The notes under the pieces: model-generated
Seen by the model: the letters and a program-made list of their open reading frames with translations, nothing else
Told to the model about the DNA's origin: nothing
The model's database searches: none
Made by a program: the position numbers and the translations under genes
Assembly: GCF_048751585.1 (NCBI RefSeq)
Contig: NZ_JAZHOB010000001.1
Span: 496,001 to 560,000, forward strand
Direction: 5' to 3'
DNA from: G025836975 sp048751585
Lineage (GTDB): Bacteria > Pseudomonadota > Gammaproteobacteria > Burkholderiales > Burkholderiaceae_B
Length of the DNA stretch: 64,000 nt
Shown here: positions 1-8,315 of the stretch, one piece after another
Layout of the letters: each line of letters begins with the position of its first letter
Position numbering within the stretch: the stretch's first letter is position 1

Positions 1-1
1 A

Positions 2-367
2 TTCGATCAATCGTTCTCCTTTATATACTCGCGCCGGCCGGGCACGCCTGCCGCCGACCTGGAAGACGATACGCCCAAGGAAGTGAAGCTGGAACGCCTG
101 CACCGATTGCAGGCGCTGATCAATGAGCAGGCGACGGCCATCAGCCAGTCCATGGTGGGCAGCGTCCAGCGCATTCTTGTGGAAAAGCCGTCGCGGCGCG
201 ACCCCAACGAGCTTTCCGGCCGCACCGAGAACAATCGCATCGTCAATTTCGTGGGGCAGCCGCGTCTTATCGGCCAGATGGTCGATGTACGCATTACGCA
301 CACCATGACCAATTCCCTCAAGGGCGAAATCGTGATCAGCGAGCCCTCCTGTACGGAGCCTGCATGA
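2..367 (+). CDS. miaB: MiaB tRNA methylthiotransferase, C-terminal part (cut by window start)
   Basis: Only the last 121 residues are in the window. MiaB is a radical-SAM enzyme that adds the 2-methylthio group to i6A37 of tRNAs reading codons that start with U. The visible part begins with the conserved FSFIYSRRPGTPAADL stretch that closes the radical-SAM domain. It continues through a helical linker (LQALINEQ) into the TRAM RNA-binding domain (VEKPSRRDPNELSGRTENNR, then GQMVDVRIT). The catalytic cysteines lie upstream, outside the window. The stop overlaps the phoH start as ATGA, so the two are translationally coupled. The miaB-phoH-ybeY order is typical of betaproteobacteria. Confidence 0.93.
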   Translation, partial: FDQSFSFIYSRRPGTPAADLEDDTPKEVKLERLHRLQALINEQATAISQSMVGSVQRILVEKPSRRDPNELSGRTENNRIVNFVGQPRLIGQMVDVRITHTMTNSLKGEIVISEPSCTEPA

Positions 368-1380
368 CGCGTAGCGCCCAGGGCAAAAAAGGCCCCGTCA
401 CCGTCAAGCTGGACGGCGACAACACGCACTTGGCGAACCTGTGCGGACCGTTGGACGAGAACCTGCGCCAGATCGCCGATGGCTGGAATGTCAGCCTTAG
501 CCGGCGCGGCGACCAGGTATCGATCACAGGCGAACAGGCGAAGGCGGCCGCCAAGGCGCTCCAGCTGTTTCACCGGCGCGCCGTGCACAAGGCCTTGTCG
601 ATCGACGATATACAACTGGGCATGGTCGAGCTGGGCGCCGGGCAATCGCAGGCGCCGCAAGAGCCCGCCGCCGAGCCGGCCGTCCTGCCCGAGATCCCGC
701 CGGTCGATGACCAGAGCCTGAACCTGCGCACGCGCAAATCCGATTTACGCCCCCGCACACCTCGCCAGCGCGAGTATCTGAATCATATTCTTCGGCACGA
801 CATTACTTTCGGCATCGGTCCGGCGGGCACCGGCAAGACCTGGCTGGCGGTGGCTTGCGCCATCGACGCGCTGGAACGCGAAACTGTTCAACGGCTGGTG
901 CTTACCCGGCCGGCCGTGGAAGCGGGCGAGCGGCTGGGCTTTCTGCCGGGCGATCTGGTGCAGAAGGTCGACCCTTACCTGCGTCCGCTCTACGATGCGC
1001 TTTACGATTTGATGGGCATCGAGCGCGTCCAGCGCCTGTTCGAAAAGCAGACCATAGAGATCGCGCCGCTGGCCTATATGCGCGGACGCACGCTGAATCA
1101 TGCCTTCGTCATCCTGGATGAAGCCCAGAACACGACGCCGGAGCAGATGAAGATGTTCCTGACCCGTATCGGTTTCGGCAGCAAGGCGGTGATCAACGGC
1201 GACCCTTCGCAGGTGGACCTGCCGCGCGGCCAGGCCAGCGGGCTGGTGCATGCGGTCGACATCCTGGAATCGGTGCAGGGCATAGCCACGACACGATTCA
1301 CCAGCCGCGACGTGGTGCGCCATCCGCTGGTGGCGCGTATTGTGGATGCCTACGAAAAGGCGGGCGACCATGTCTCCTGA
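364..1380 (+). CDS. phoH: PhoH-family ATPase (YbeZ type)
   Basis: A 338-aa PhoH-like NTPase. The Walker A motif GPAGTGKTWLA lies near residue 155 and the Walker B-like ILDEAQNTTPEQ near residue 250. The N-terminal ~110 residues look like the KH-like part found in the YbeZ branch (LDENLRQIADGWNVSLSRRG). YbeZ works physically and genetically with the RNase YbeY in rRNA maturation and ribosome quality control. That role is inferred here from the neighbouring ybeY, whose ATG lies 11 bases before the phoH stop. The start is the ATG overlapping the miaB stop. Length is normal for the family. Confidence 0.93.
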   Translation: MTRSAQGKKGPVTVKLDGDNTHLANLCGPLDENLRQIADGWNVSLSRRGDQVSITGEQAKAAAKALQLFHRRAVHKALSIDDIQLGMVELGAGQSQAPQEPAAEPAVLPEIPPVDDQSLNLRTRKSDLRPRTPRQREYLNHILRHDITFGIGPAGTGKTWLAVACAIDALERETVQRLVLTRPAVEAGERLGFLPGDLVQKVDPYLRPLYDALYDLMGIERVQRLFEKQTIEIAPLAYMRGRTLNHAFVILDEAQNTTPEQMKMFLTRIGFGSKAVINGDPSQVDLPRGQASGLVHAVDILESVQGIATTRFTSRDVVRHPLVARIVDAYEKAGDHVS

Positions 1381-1849
1381 TCTGTCCCTGACCGTCCAGT
1401 ACGCAACGCCCGCCCCCGAATTGCCGCGCTGGCGCCTGCGCCGATGGGTGCTGCAGGCGGTGCAAGGCATGGCGCGGGCCGAGGGGCCGGGCGCAAACGC
1501 CTTGCGCACCGTCGCCCTGACCCTGCGCCTGGTCGATGCCGACGAAGGCCGGCGCCTGAACCGCGAGTTTCGGAGCAAGGATTACGCGACCAATGTGCTT
1601 ACGTTCGAGTACGGCGTCGATCCCGACGGCACGGCCAGCGGAGACGTGGTGCTGTGCGTGCCCGTGCTGCACCGCGAAGCGGCCGACCAGGGCAAGCCGG
1701 TGCTGGATCATGCCGCGCATCTGACGGTCCATGGCGTGCTGCATGCGCTGGGCTACGATCATATCGAAACCGATGAAGCGCGGGCCATGGAAGCGCTGGA
1801 AGTCCGGATACTGGGCAAAATGGGCATTGCCGACCCCTATCAGGCCTGA
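1370..1849 (+). CDS. ybeY: Endoribonuclease YbeY
   Basis: A 159-aa zinc-dependent endoribonuclease of the UPF0054 family, needed for 16S rRNA 3'-end processing and 70S quality control. The family's metal-binding signature is intact: HLTVHGVLHALGYDH near residues 110-125 has the three zinc-binding histidines, preceded by the conserved NVLTFEY and GDVVLCVPV segments. An in-frame start exists further upstream (1340), but ATG 1370 gives the expected family length and the usual short overlap with phoH. It is the third member of the miaB-phoH-ybeY-corC-lnt string. Confidence 0.94.
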   Translation: MSPDLSLTVQYATPAPELPRWRLRRWVLQAVQGMARAEGPGANALRTVALTLRLVDADEGRRLNREFRSKDYATNVLTFEYGVDPDGTASGDVVLCVPVLHREAADQGKPVLDHAAHLTVHGVLHALGYDHIETDEARAMEALEVRILGKMGIADPYQA

Positions 1850-1912
1850 GTGCGCGCACCGCGACGGGTATTTCGGTTATGCTAAACCCTCCTGTATTAA
1901 GTCCCTTGGACA

Positions 1913-2800
1913 ATGTCAGAACCTAGCTCATCAGACGCCGAGCCCCGCCCGGCAAAAAACGCATCGAAATCCCTGTTTGAACGGCTCACCGCATTCATGC
2001 GGCCATCGGAGCCCGAAGATCGCGAAGACATCAAGGCCGTGCTTGAAGCCGCCCACGACCGGCAGGTGCTCGACGGCGAGTCCTATGCGATGATATCCGG
2101 CGCCCTCGAGGTCGCCAACCAGACCGTGGCCGACATCATGGTGCCGCGCTCCAAAATGGATATGCTGGACATCAGCAAGCCGTTGGCGGAAGTCCTGCCC
2201 GAGATCATCGAGACCGGCCACTCGCGGTTTCCCGTCTATGAAGACGACCGGGACAATATCGTGGGCATCCTGCTGGCCAAGGATCTATTGCTTTCCATCA
2301 CCAATCCCGCCATCGACCTGCGGCCGCTGGTGCGCCCCGCCGTATTCATCCCCGAGACCAAGCGACTGAATGTGCTGCTGCACGATTTTCGCAGCAGCCG
2401 CAATCACCTGGCCATCGTGGTCGACGAGCATGGCGGCATTTCGGGCCTGGTGTCCATGGAGGACGTGCTTGAGCAAATCGTCGGCGACATCGAGGACGAA
2501 TACGACGAGGACGCCGAGAAGACCATTTTCCAGACCGGCACCAATAGCTGGCGGGCAATGGGCATCACTGAAATCGACATTTTCAATCGCAGCTTCAACA
2601 CCGATTTGCCGCATGACGACTACGATACGCTGGGCGGCTGGCTGGCGGCGGAATTAGGCCGCATCCCCCGCCGGGGCGACAGCATCAGCCACCAAGGCCT
2701 GAACATCACGGTCGTGGGAGCCGACGCCAAACGCGCCTTGTGGCTGCACATACAGCACGACAGCGCCGATCCGCTGGCACCCGCCGGCACCAACGAGTAA
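1913..2800 (+). CDS. corC: CorC/YbeX family CBS-domain protein
   Basis: A 295-aa cytosolic protein of the HlyC/CorC family. A short N-terminal linker is followed by paired CBS domains (VADIMVPRSKMDML to about residue 135, then AVFIPETKRLNVLLHDFR onward) and a C-terminal CorC_HlyC (transporter-associated) domain from about residue 205. In E. coli this gene (ybeX) lies between ybeY and lnt exactly as here. It was linked to Mg/Co efflux and later to ribosome metabolism, so the function is better described by context than by transport. There is no DUF21 membrane domain, which separates it from the larger CorB-type paralogues. It ends 6 bases before lnt. Confidence 0.9.
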   Translation: MSEPSSSDAEPRPAKNASKSLFERLTAFMRPSEPEDREDIKAVLEAAHDRQVLDGESYAMISGALEVANQTVADIMVPRSKMDMLDISKPLAEVLPEIIETGHSRFPVYEDDRDNIVGILLAKDLLLSITNPAIDLRPLVRPAVFIPETKRLNVLLHDFRSSRNHLAIVVDEHGGISGLVSMEDVLEQIVGDIEDEYDEDAEKTIFQTGTNSWRAMGITEIDIFNRSFNTDLPHDDYDTLGGWLAAELGRIPRRGDSISHQGLNITVVGADAKRALWLHIQHDSADPLAPAGTNE

Positions 2801-2806
2801 GCGTCC

Positions 2807-4435
2807 TTGAGCCATTCAAACCGCTACACACCCTGGCATGGCGCCCTGGCGCTGCTGGGCGCGGTCCATGCCCTGTCCTTCGCCCCCGGCCCCCTGCCCC
2901 ACTGGATACTGCCTTTCGTGCAGCTTTTCAGCCTGGCGGCGCTGGCCTATTATGTTTTCCGCACCGGCACGGTCCGCCAGGCCGCGCTGGGCGGCTTCCT
3001 GTTCGGCGCATGCAATTTCGCGCTAGGTCTTTACTGGCTGTATATCAGCATGCACGACTACGGCGGCATGGCCGCGCCGCTGGCCGGCGCCGCGGTGCTG
3101 CTGCTGGCGGCGGGCCTTGCGCTGTTCACCACCCTGGCGGCCGCGCTGACACGCTGGCTGGCGGCCGGCCACTTGCGCAATTTCTCGAATTACCGCTGGC
3201 AGCTGCTAAGCGCCGCCATCTGGGCATCGTGCTGGACGCTGTCCGAATGGATGCGCGGCACGCTCTTTACCGGCTTCCCCTGGCTTAACATCGGCTATGC
3301 CCATGTGGAAGGCGTGCTGGCCAATTGGGCGCCCTTGCTGGGGGTCTACGGATTGGCCTGGCTGGCCGCTTTCGCCTCCGGCGCCATCGCCCTTCTGGCT
3401 TGCGCCAAGGATACCGAGAACGACGCCAAGGCGGCGGTGGGCGTAGGCCTGGCCATAGTCAGCGGCCTGATCGGGATCGCGCTGGGTCACATTGCCTGGT
3501 CGCAGCCCCAGGGGACGCCGATGATCGTGCGCCTGGTGCAGGGCAATATCCCGCAGTCGGAAAAGTTCGACCCGCAGCTCATTCAGCGCGGCGTCGCCGC
3601 CTACATGCAATTGGCCGCGCTGCCGCCCAAAGAGGCGGACAGCTCCCCGGACTTGATCATCCTGCCCGAGACCGTCATGCCGATGTTCCAGGATGCCATC
3701 GCGCCGCAGATATGGCAGCAGTGGCTGGATATCGCCCAGGCGCGCAATGCCCGCATCCTTATGGGAATTCCGCTGCATGACCGCATGAACGGCAACGATC
3801 GCTATACCAACAGCGCCATCGCCTTCGACGCGGCAACGCCGCTTGCCGCCCTGAGGGCCGGACAGCCCGGCATGCGCTACGACAAGCACCATCTGGTTCC
3901 CTTCGGCGAATTCGTGCCTCCCGGCTTCCGCTGGTTCGTGGATGCGATGCGCATTCCCCTGGGCGACTTCAATCGCGGTGCGCCGCGTCAAGATCTGTTC
4001 CGAATAGGCGATCAGGTTCTGGCGCCCGACATCTGCTATGAGGACGTATTCGGCGAGGAAATCATTCAGTCCGTGCGCCACAGCCAGGCCCATGGGCCTG
4101 GCGCCAGCGTACTGGTCAATATCAGCAATCTGGGCTGGTTCGGCGACTCATGGGCCTTGCGCCAGCATCTTCAGATTTCGCGCATGCGGGCGCTGGAAAC
4201 GGCACGGCCCATGATACGCGCCACCAACACCGGCATGACCGCGGCCATCGATCCCAATGGCGCCGTGCGCGCCGCCCTGGAGCCGATGAGCAAGGGCGTC
4301 CTGGACGTGGAGATCCAAGGCATGCAGGGCCTGACCCCTTATGTACGCTGGGGCAACATCCCCGTGCTGGCATGGTCGGTACTGCTCTTGCTGCTGGGAT
4401 GGAGTCTGGGAAGGCGCCCGTCCCCCGCGGCCTAA
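2807..4435 (+). CDS. lnt: Apolipoprotein N-acyltransferase
   Basis: A 542-aa inner-membrane enzyme that adds the third acyl chain to the N-terminal cysteine of lipoproteins. The N-terminal ~220 residues are strongly hydrophobic and hold about six to seven membrane segments. The rest is a periplasmic nitrilase-fold domain. The Glu-Lys-Cys triad can be read directly: E288 in IILPETVMP, K360 in YDKHHLVPFGE and C410 in PDICYEDVFGEE. A last membrane helix (VLAWSVLLLLLGWSLG) anchors the C-terminus. The chosen start is a TTG 6 bases after corC; it keeps the first hydrophobic segment whole, but the ribosome site is weak. It closes the housekeeping operon. Confidence 0.94.
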   Translation: MSHSNRYTPWHGALALLGAVHALSFAPGPLPHWILPFVQLFSLAALAYYVFRTGTVRQAALGGFLFGACNFALGLYWLYISMHDYGGMAAPLAGAAVLLLAAGLALFTTLAAALTRWLAAGHLRNFSNYRWQLLSAAIWASCWTLSEWMRGTLFTGFPWLNIGYAHVEGVLANWAPLLGVYGLAWLAAFASGAIALLACAKDTENDAKAAVGVGLAIVSGLIGIALGHIAWSQPQGTPMIVRLVQGNIPQSEKFDPQLIQRGVAAYMQLAALPPKEADSSPDLIILPETVMPMFQDAIAPQIWQQWLDIAQARNARILMGIPLHDRMNGNDRYTNSAIAFDAATPLAALRAGQPGMRYDKHHLVPFGEFVPPGFRWFVDAMRIPLGDFNRGAPRQDLFRIGDQVLAPDICYEDVFGEEIIQSVRHSQAHGPGASVLVNISNLGWFGDSWALRQHLQISRMRALETARPMIRATNTGMTAAIDPNGAVRAALEPMSKGVLDVEIQGMQGLTPYVRWGNIPVLAWSVLLLLLGWSLGRRPSPAA

Positions 4436-4462
4436 ACAGCCGGGGCGGCGCCTTGCCTCCCC

Positions 4463-5263
4463 TTATCGCCGTTCGTCGTCCAGATCGTGGCTGATCGACA
4501 GGCTGCGCGCCACCCTGGTGACATCGGCGGTCCAGAAGGCCTCGTCGGCCGACTGAAGGCGTAGCGCCGCGTGTTCGATGTGGCTAAGAGCCGCAGCGCG
4601 CGCCGCTTCGGGATCCCCTCGTGAAATGGCGTCCATGATCGCGGCATGTTCGGCATGCACCTGCCGGCTGAAGTCGTCCCGGCGCGCTTCGTTATTCCGG
4701 GTGACGTGGATCGCGCTGCGCACATACTGGCTAAGAAAAGAAAGCAGCGAGGCAAACAGAGGATTGCCGCTGGCCTGCGAAATGGCGGTATGAAATGCGA
4801 CATCCTCGTCGACGCCGTCCCGGCCCGCGCGTTCGGCCTTCTTGATATTGTTGAAGGCTTTCCGGATGCGCGCACGCTGAGTGTCGTTGCATCGTTCGGC
4901 GGCCAGGGCTGCCATCTCGCCCTCAATCCCCCGGCGCAGCTCAATGACGCGCAATACCGCCTTCAGGGAATCGTGAAGATCGATGTTCAACCTGAACGGC
5001 GTCGCGACACTGGGTTCGAGCACCCGGGTCCCGCTGCCTTGCCGAGTGCCAACCAGGCCTTCCGATTTCAGTCGGGAAATTGCTTCCCGGATAACGGTAC
5101 GGCTTACGCCGAAACGCTGGGCCATATCGATTTCGGAAGGCAGGCGGGCGTGAACCGGAAAGGTGTTGTCCTTGATTTCCCGCATCAACACCTGGGTAAC
5201 CTGGTCGGCCAGGGTGCCATCTTTTTTTGTCGATTTTTTGCCGGATTCCGTCAAGCCATCCAT
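4463..5263 (-). CDS. GntR/FadR-family regulator (FCD domain)
   Basis: A 266-aa transcription factor. The N-terminal winged helix carries the GntR signature (RLPSEIDMAQRFGVSRTVIR, about residues 40-60, then LVGTRQGSGTRV). The C-terminal ~170 residues form an all-helical FCD ligand-binding domain with the metal-binding Asp/His set seen in this branch (DEDVAFHTAI, HAEHAAIMDAI). It diverges from denD across 114 bp that hold a promoter and inverted repeats. This position suggests it is the local regulator of acid-sugar catabolism, responding to erythronate or a pathway intermediate. The ligand is inferred from context only. Confidence 0.88.
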   Translation of the reverse strand: MDGLTESGKKSTKKDGTLADQVTQVLMREIKDNTFPVHARLPSEIDMAQRFGVSRTVIREAISRLKSEGLVGTRQGSGTRVLEPSVATPFRLNIDLHDSLKAVLRVIELRRGIEGEMAALAAERCNDTQRARIRKAFNNIKKAERAGRDGVDEDVAFHTAISQASGNPLFASLLSFLSQYVRSAIHVTRNNEARRDDFSRQVHAEHAAIMDAISRGDPEAARAAALSHIEHAALRLQSADEAFWTADVTRVARSLSISHDLDDERR

Positions 5264-5278
5264 GAAAGCACCCGTGTT

Positions 5279-5342
5279 TTATCAGTGTGATTGCGGTCGT
5301 TCATTGTGTTGACATGATACAGATTAATCCATAAACTGATAA
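5279..5342. promoter_or_regulatory. Widely spaced 8-bp inverted repeat between gntR and denD
   Basis: TTATCAGT at 5279-5286 and its exact reverse complement ACTGATAA at 5335-5342 lie 48 bp apart and frame the divergent promoter region; the second arm overlaps the proposed denD -10 box. Two-site binding by the divergently encoded GntR regulator is possible but unproven. Confidence 0.45.
5309..5337 (+). promoter_or_regulatory. Candidate sigma-70 promoter of denD-otnKCI
   Basis: A consensus -35 TTGACA (5309-5314) is followed after exactly 17 bp by TAAACT (5332-5337). Transcription would start near 5344-5346, about 33 bp before the denD ATG at 5378, and run straight into the operator-like motif at 5349-5361. 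Confidence 0.55.
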
Positions 5343-5348
5343 GCAATT

Positions 5349-5361
5349 TGTATGACAACAT
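5349..5361. promoter_or_regulatory. Operator-like motif shared with the TRAP promoter region
   Basis: TGTATGACAACAT lies just downstream of the denD promoter and contains TTGTnnnACAA dyad symmetry (5348-5358). The same motif with one change, TGTATTACAACAT, occurs at 12142-12154 upstream of dctP. Repeated use at both ends of the module suggests a common regulator, most simply the GntR protein at 4463-5263. Confidence 0.5.
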
Positions 5362-5377
5362 TTAGCGAGCCCATAAT

Positions 5378-6352
5378 ATGCATATCGCCATTACAGGCGC
5401 CGCCGGCTTCCTGGGAAGCAAGCTGGCCAAACAATTATTAGCCGCCGGCTCGCTCACCGGACGCAGCGGCCAGCCAGAAAAAATATCGCGCATAACCATG
5501 GTGGACATCGCTGCGCCGACCGGTTTTTCGGATCCTCGAATCGAAGTGCTGGTGGGCGACATTTCCGACCCGGCCATCATTGCGGCAGCCATCACGCCCG
5601 ACACCCACAGTGTCTTCCACTTGGCTGCCATCGTCAGCGGCCATGCCGAAGTCGACTTCGACCTGGGCATGAAAATCAACTTCGACGCGACGCGACAAAT
5701 CCTGGAACGCGCCAGAGCATTGGGCACCCGGCCGCGCATCGTCTTTACAAGCTCGGTGGCTGTTTTTGGCGGAGCGCTGCCCGAAACCGTGCCCGACAGC
5801 ATGAGCCCCGTGCCGCAAAGTTCGTATGGCGCGCAAAAAGCCATGGGCGAGCTCCTAGTCAACGACTTCAGCCGCAAGGGTTTCATCGACGGCCGCATTC
5901 TGCGCATGCCAACCATTTCCGTACGACCCGGCGCCCCGAACAAGGCGGCCTCGAGCTTTGCCAGCGGCATCATCCGCGAACCGCTCAACGGCCAGGAAGC
6001 CATTTGCCCGGTGGGCGGGGATACGCGCATGTGGCTTATGTCTCCGCGCCAGGCCATTCGCAACCTGATACACGGGCACGAGCTGGACGCCGCGCGCTTC
6101 GAAGCCAGCCGCATCCTGAGCCTGCCCGGCTTGTCCGTAACGGTGCGTGAAATGGCCGACGCCCTGGCCAGCGTGGCGGGCGGCGAAGTGGCGCAGCGCA
6201 TAATCTGGCGCGAGGACGAAGCCGTGAAACGCATCGTCAATTCGTGGCCGGGCAACTTCGAGGCCACACGCGCCAAGGCGCTGGGCTTCACCTCCGACAC
6301 CAACTTCAGCGACATCATCCGCGCCTACTTGCAAGACGACAAAACACCATGA
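5378..6352 (+). CDS. denD: D-erythronate dehydrogenase
   Basis: A 324-aa extended short-chain dehydrogenase with the NAD-binding GAAGFLG motif at residues 7-13 and an SSYGAQK active site near residue 150 (catalytic Tyr and Lys). DenD oxidises D-erythronate to 2-oxo-tetronate, the first step of the route worked out for DUF1537-kinase gene clusters. The assignment rests on strong resemblance plus the adjacent otnK, otnC and otnI genes, which carry out the remaining steps. A related C2 substrate such as threonate cannot be excluded from sequence. The stop overlaps the otnK start (ATGA). Confidence 0.88.
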   Translation: MHIAITGAAGFLGSKLAKQLLAAGSLTGRSGQPEKISRITMVDIAAPTGFSDPRIEVLVGDISDPAIIAAAITPDTHSVFHLAAIVSGHAEVDFDLGMKINFDATRQILERARALGTRPRIVFTSSVAVFGGALPETVPDSMSPVPQSSYGAQKAMGELLVNDFSRKGFIDGRILRMPTISVRPGAPNKAASSFASGIIREPLNGQEAICPVGGDTRMWLMSPRQAIRNLIHGHELDAARFEASRILSLPGLSVTVREMADALASVAGGEVAQRIIWREDEAVKRIVNSWPGNFEATRAKALGFTSDTNFSDIIRAYLQDDKTP

Positions 6353-7617
6353 GCATACTGCTGGGCTGCATCGCCGACGACTTCACCGGGGCCACCGACT
6401 TGGCCAGCATGCTGGTGCATGCCGGCATGCGCACAGTACAGACCATAGGCATACTCAAGGAACCGGTGCCCCCGGGCACCGATGCCGTGGTCATTGCCCT
6501 GAAGTCGCGCACCATACCGGCCGACCAGGCGGTGGCGGAATCGCTGGCGGCACTGCAATGGCTGCGCGCGGCGGGCTGCCGCCAGACCTACTTCAAATAC
6601 TGCTCCACCTTCGACTCGACCGACAAAGGCAATATAGGGCCCGTCGCCGAAGCGCTGATGGCTGCGCTCGATACGCCGTTCACGATTGCGTGTCCGGCCT
6701 TTCCGGAGAACAAGCGCACGATATTCAAAGGCCATCTGTTCGTGGGCGACACCCTGCTTGCCGAAAGCAGCATGCGGAACCATCCGCTGACGCCGATGCA
6801 CGATTCCAATCTGCAACGGGTTCTGCAGCGGCAGACCGCCAAGACGGTCGGCCTGATCGAGCACAGCACTGTAGCAGCCGGGACGCAAGCCATCCAGGAG
6901 CGCATCGAAAGCCTGAAGGCCGAAGGCGTGGGCATGGCCATCGTCGATGCCATCTCCAATGACGACCTGCTGCAAATCGGCGCGGCTTGCGCGGACCTGC
7001 CCCTGATCACCGCCGGCTCGGGCATCGCGCTGGGCCTGCCGCAGAACTTCCGCGCGCAAGGCCTTCTTGATGTTCAGGATGCGGCGCGCGACTTGCCCCA
7101 AACCCAGGGCTTGCAAGCCATTGTTTGCGGCAGCTGTTCGCAGGCCACCCAGGCGCAGTTGGCCGACGCCGTCGCGCGCGGCACGCCGGCTTACGCCATC
7201 GACCCCATGCGCCTGGCCGCCAACGAAGACCTGGTGTCCCAGGCCATGGCCTGGGCAACGCCCCTGCTGAATCAAGGACCGGTCATCGTCTATGCGACCG
7301 CCTCGCCCGACCGTGTCAAAGCGGCGCAGGAAAAGCTGGGCGTGGAGCGCGCCGGCGCGCTGGTGGAAGAAGCCCTGGCGGAAATCGCCCGGCGGCTGGT
7401 CCAGGCAGGCGTGCGCCAGCTGATCGTGGCGGGCGGCGAAACCTCGGGCGCGGTCGTCACCGCGCTGGATGTGCGCAGCCTGCGTATCGGCCCCACCATC
7501 GATCCCGGCGTACCCTGGACGGTCAGCCTGGGCGCCACGCCCATCGCCCTTGCCTTGAAATCGGGCAACTTCGGCGCCACCGATTTCTTCACCAAAGCCT
7601 GGAGCCTGCTGCCATGA
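6349..7617 (+). CDS. otnK: 3-oxo-tetronate kinase (DUF1537/four-carbon acid sugar kinase)
   Basis: A 422-aa kinase of the DUF1537 family. It phosphorylates the C4 hydroxyl of 3-oxo-tetronate to give 3-oxo-tetronate 4-phosphate. The N-terminal substrate domain opens with the family signature CIADDFTGATDLASML (from residue 6). The C-terminal nucleotide domain has GGETSGAVVTALDV and the closing DPGVPWTVSLG segment. Start ATG 6349 overlaps the denD stop, and the stop overlaps the otnC start, so denD-otnK-otnC form a tightly coupled operon. An upstream in-frame start at 6244 was rejected because it lies inside denD. Confidence 0.92.
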   Translation: MSILLGCIADDFTGATDLASMLVHAGMRTVQTIGILKEPVPPGTDAVVIALKSRTIPADQAVAESLAALQWLRAAGCRQTYFKYCSTFDSTDKGNIGPVAEALMAALDTPFTIACPAFPENKRTIFKGHLFVGDTLLAESSMRNHPLTPMHDSNLQRVLQRQTAKTVGLIEHSTVAAGTQAIQERIESLKAEGVGMAIVDAISNDDLLQIGAACADLPLITAGSGIALGLPQNFRAQGLLDVQDAARDLPQTQGLQAIVCGSCSQATQAQLADAVARGTPAYAIDPMRLAANEDLVSQAMAWATPLLNQGPVIVYATASPDRVKAAQEKLGVERAGALVEEALAEIARRLVQAGVRQLIVAGGETSGAVVTALDVRSLRIGPTIDPGVPWTVSLGATPIALALKSGNFGATDFFTKAWSLLP

Positions 7618-8246
7618 GCGAATCCCGCCTACGCGAGGAAATCTGCCGTTTCGGAGCCTCTTTGCACCAGCGCGGCCTGACCGCCGGCAGCAGCGGCAAC
7701 ATCAGCGTGCGCACCGACGACGGCTGGCTGCTTACACCCACCAATAGCTCCCTGGGCGCGCTGGATCCCGCGCACCTGTCCAAGCTGGACTGGAACGGGC
7801 AACTGCTATCCGGCAAGCCGCCTTCCAAAGAGGCGTTCCTGCATCGGGCCATGTACGAAGAGCGCGCTGGCGCGGGTGCCATCGTTCACCTTCATGCCAC
7901 GCATTCCGCCGCCGTATCCTGCATGTCGGGCTTGAACCAGTGCGATTGCATCCCCGCACTGACGCCCTACTTCGTCATGAAGATAGGCAAGCTTCCCCTG
8001 GTTCCCTACCATCGGCCCGGCGATCCCAATTTGGGCGACGCCATACGCGGGCTGGCCGCCAAGCACAGCTCCGTCCTGCTGGCCAACCATGGGCCGGTCG
8101 TATCCGGCACGAACCTGGAATCGGCGGTATACGCCATGGAAGAGCTTGAAGAAACCGCCAAGCTGTTCCTGCTGCTTCAGGGCCATAACCCGCGCGTGCT
8201 GACCCCGGAACAAATCGAAGAATTGAAAACCGTATTCAAGCTGTAG
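7614..8246 (+). CDS. otnC: 3-oxo-tetronate 4-phosphate decarboxylase (class II aldolase fold)
   Basis: A 210-aa class II aldolase/adducin-family protein. OtnC decarboxylates 3-oxo-tetronate 4-phosphate to dihydroxyacetone phosphate and CO2, feeding central metabolism. Visible features are the GLTAGSSGNISVR phosphate loop (near residue 25), a catalytic Glu in KEAFLHRAMYE (near residue 75), the zinc-binding HLHATHS motif (near residue 90) and the later metal-ligand histidine in LLANHGPV (near residue 160). ATG 7614 overlaps the otnK stop. Family and neighbours agree, so the call is firm; the precise sugar-acid stereochemistry is inferred. Confidence 0.91.
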   Translation: MSESRLREEICRFGASLHQRGLTAGSSGNISVRTDDGWLLTPTNSSLGALDPAHLSKLDWNGQLLSGKPPSKEAFLHRAMYEERAGAGAIVHLHATHSAAVSCMSGLNQCDCIPALTPYFVMKIGKLPLVPYHRPGDPNLGDAIRGLAAKHSSVLLANHGPVVSGTNLESAVYAMEELEETAKLFLLLQGHNPRVLTPEQIEELKTVFKL

Positions 8247-8315
8247 CGCAAAGCGGCGGGCACGGCCATGGCCGCCGGTCCGCAATCATTGAACAATGTT
8301 CATATCGGAATAACC

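Noticed and set aside
7..660. Long minus-strand reading frame opposite miaB and phoH
   Set aside because: Arginine-rich shadow of well-supported plus-strand genes; GC-rich third positions keep antisense frames open.
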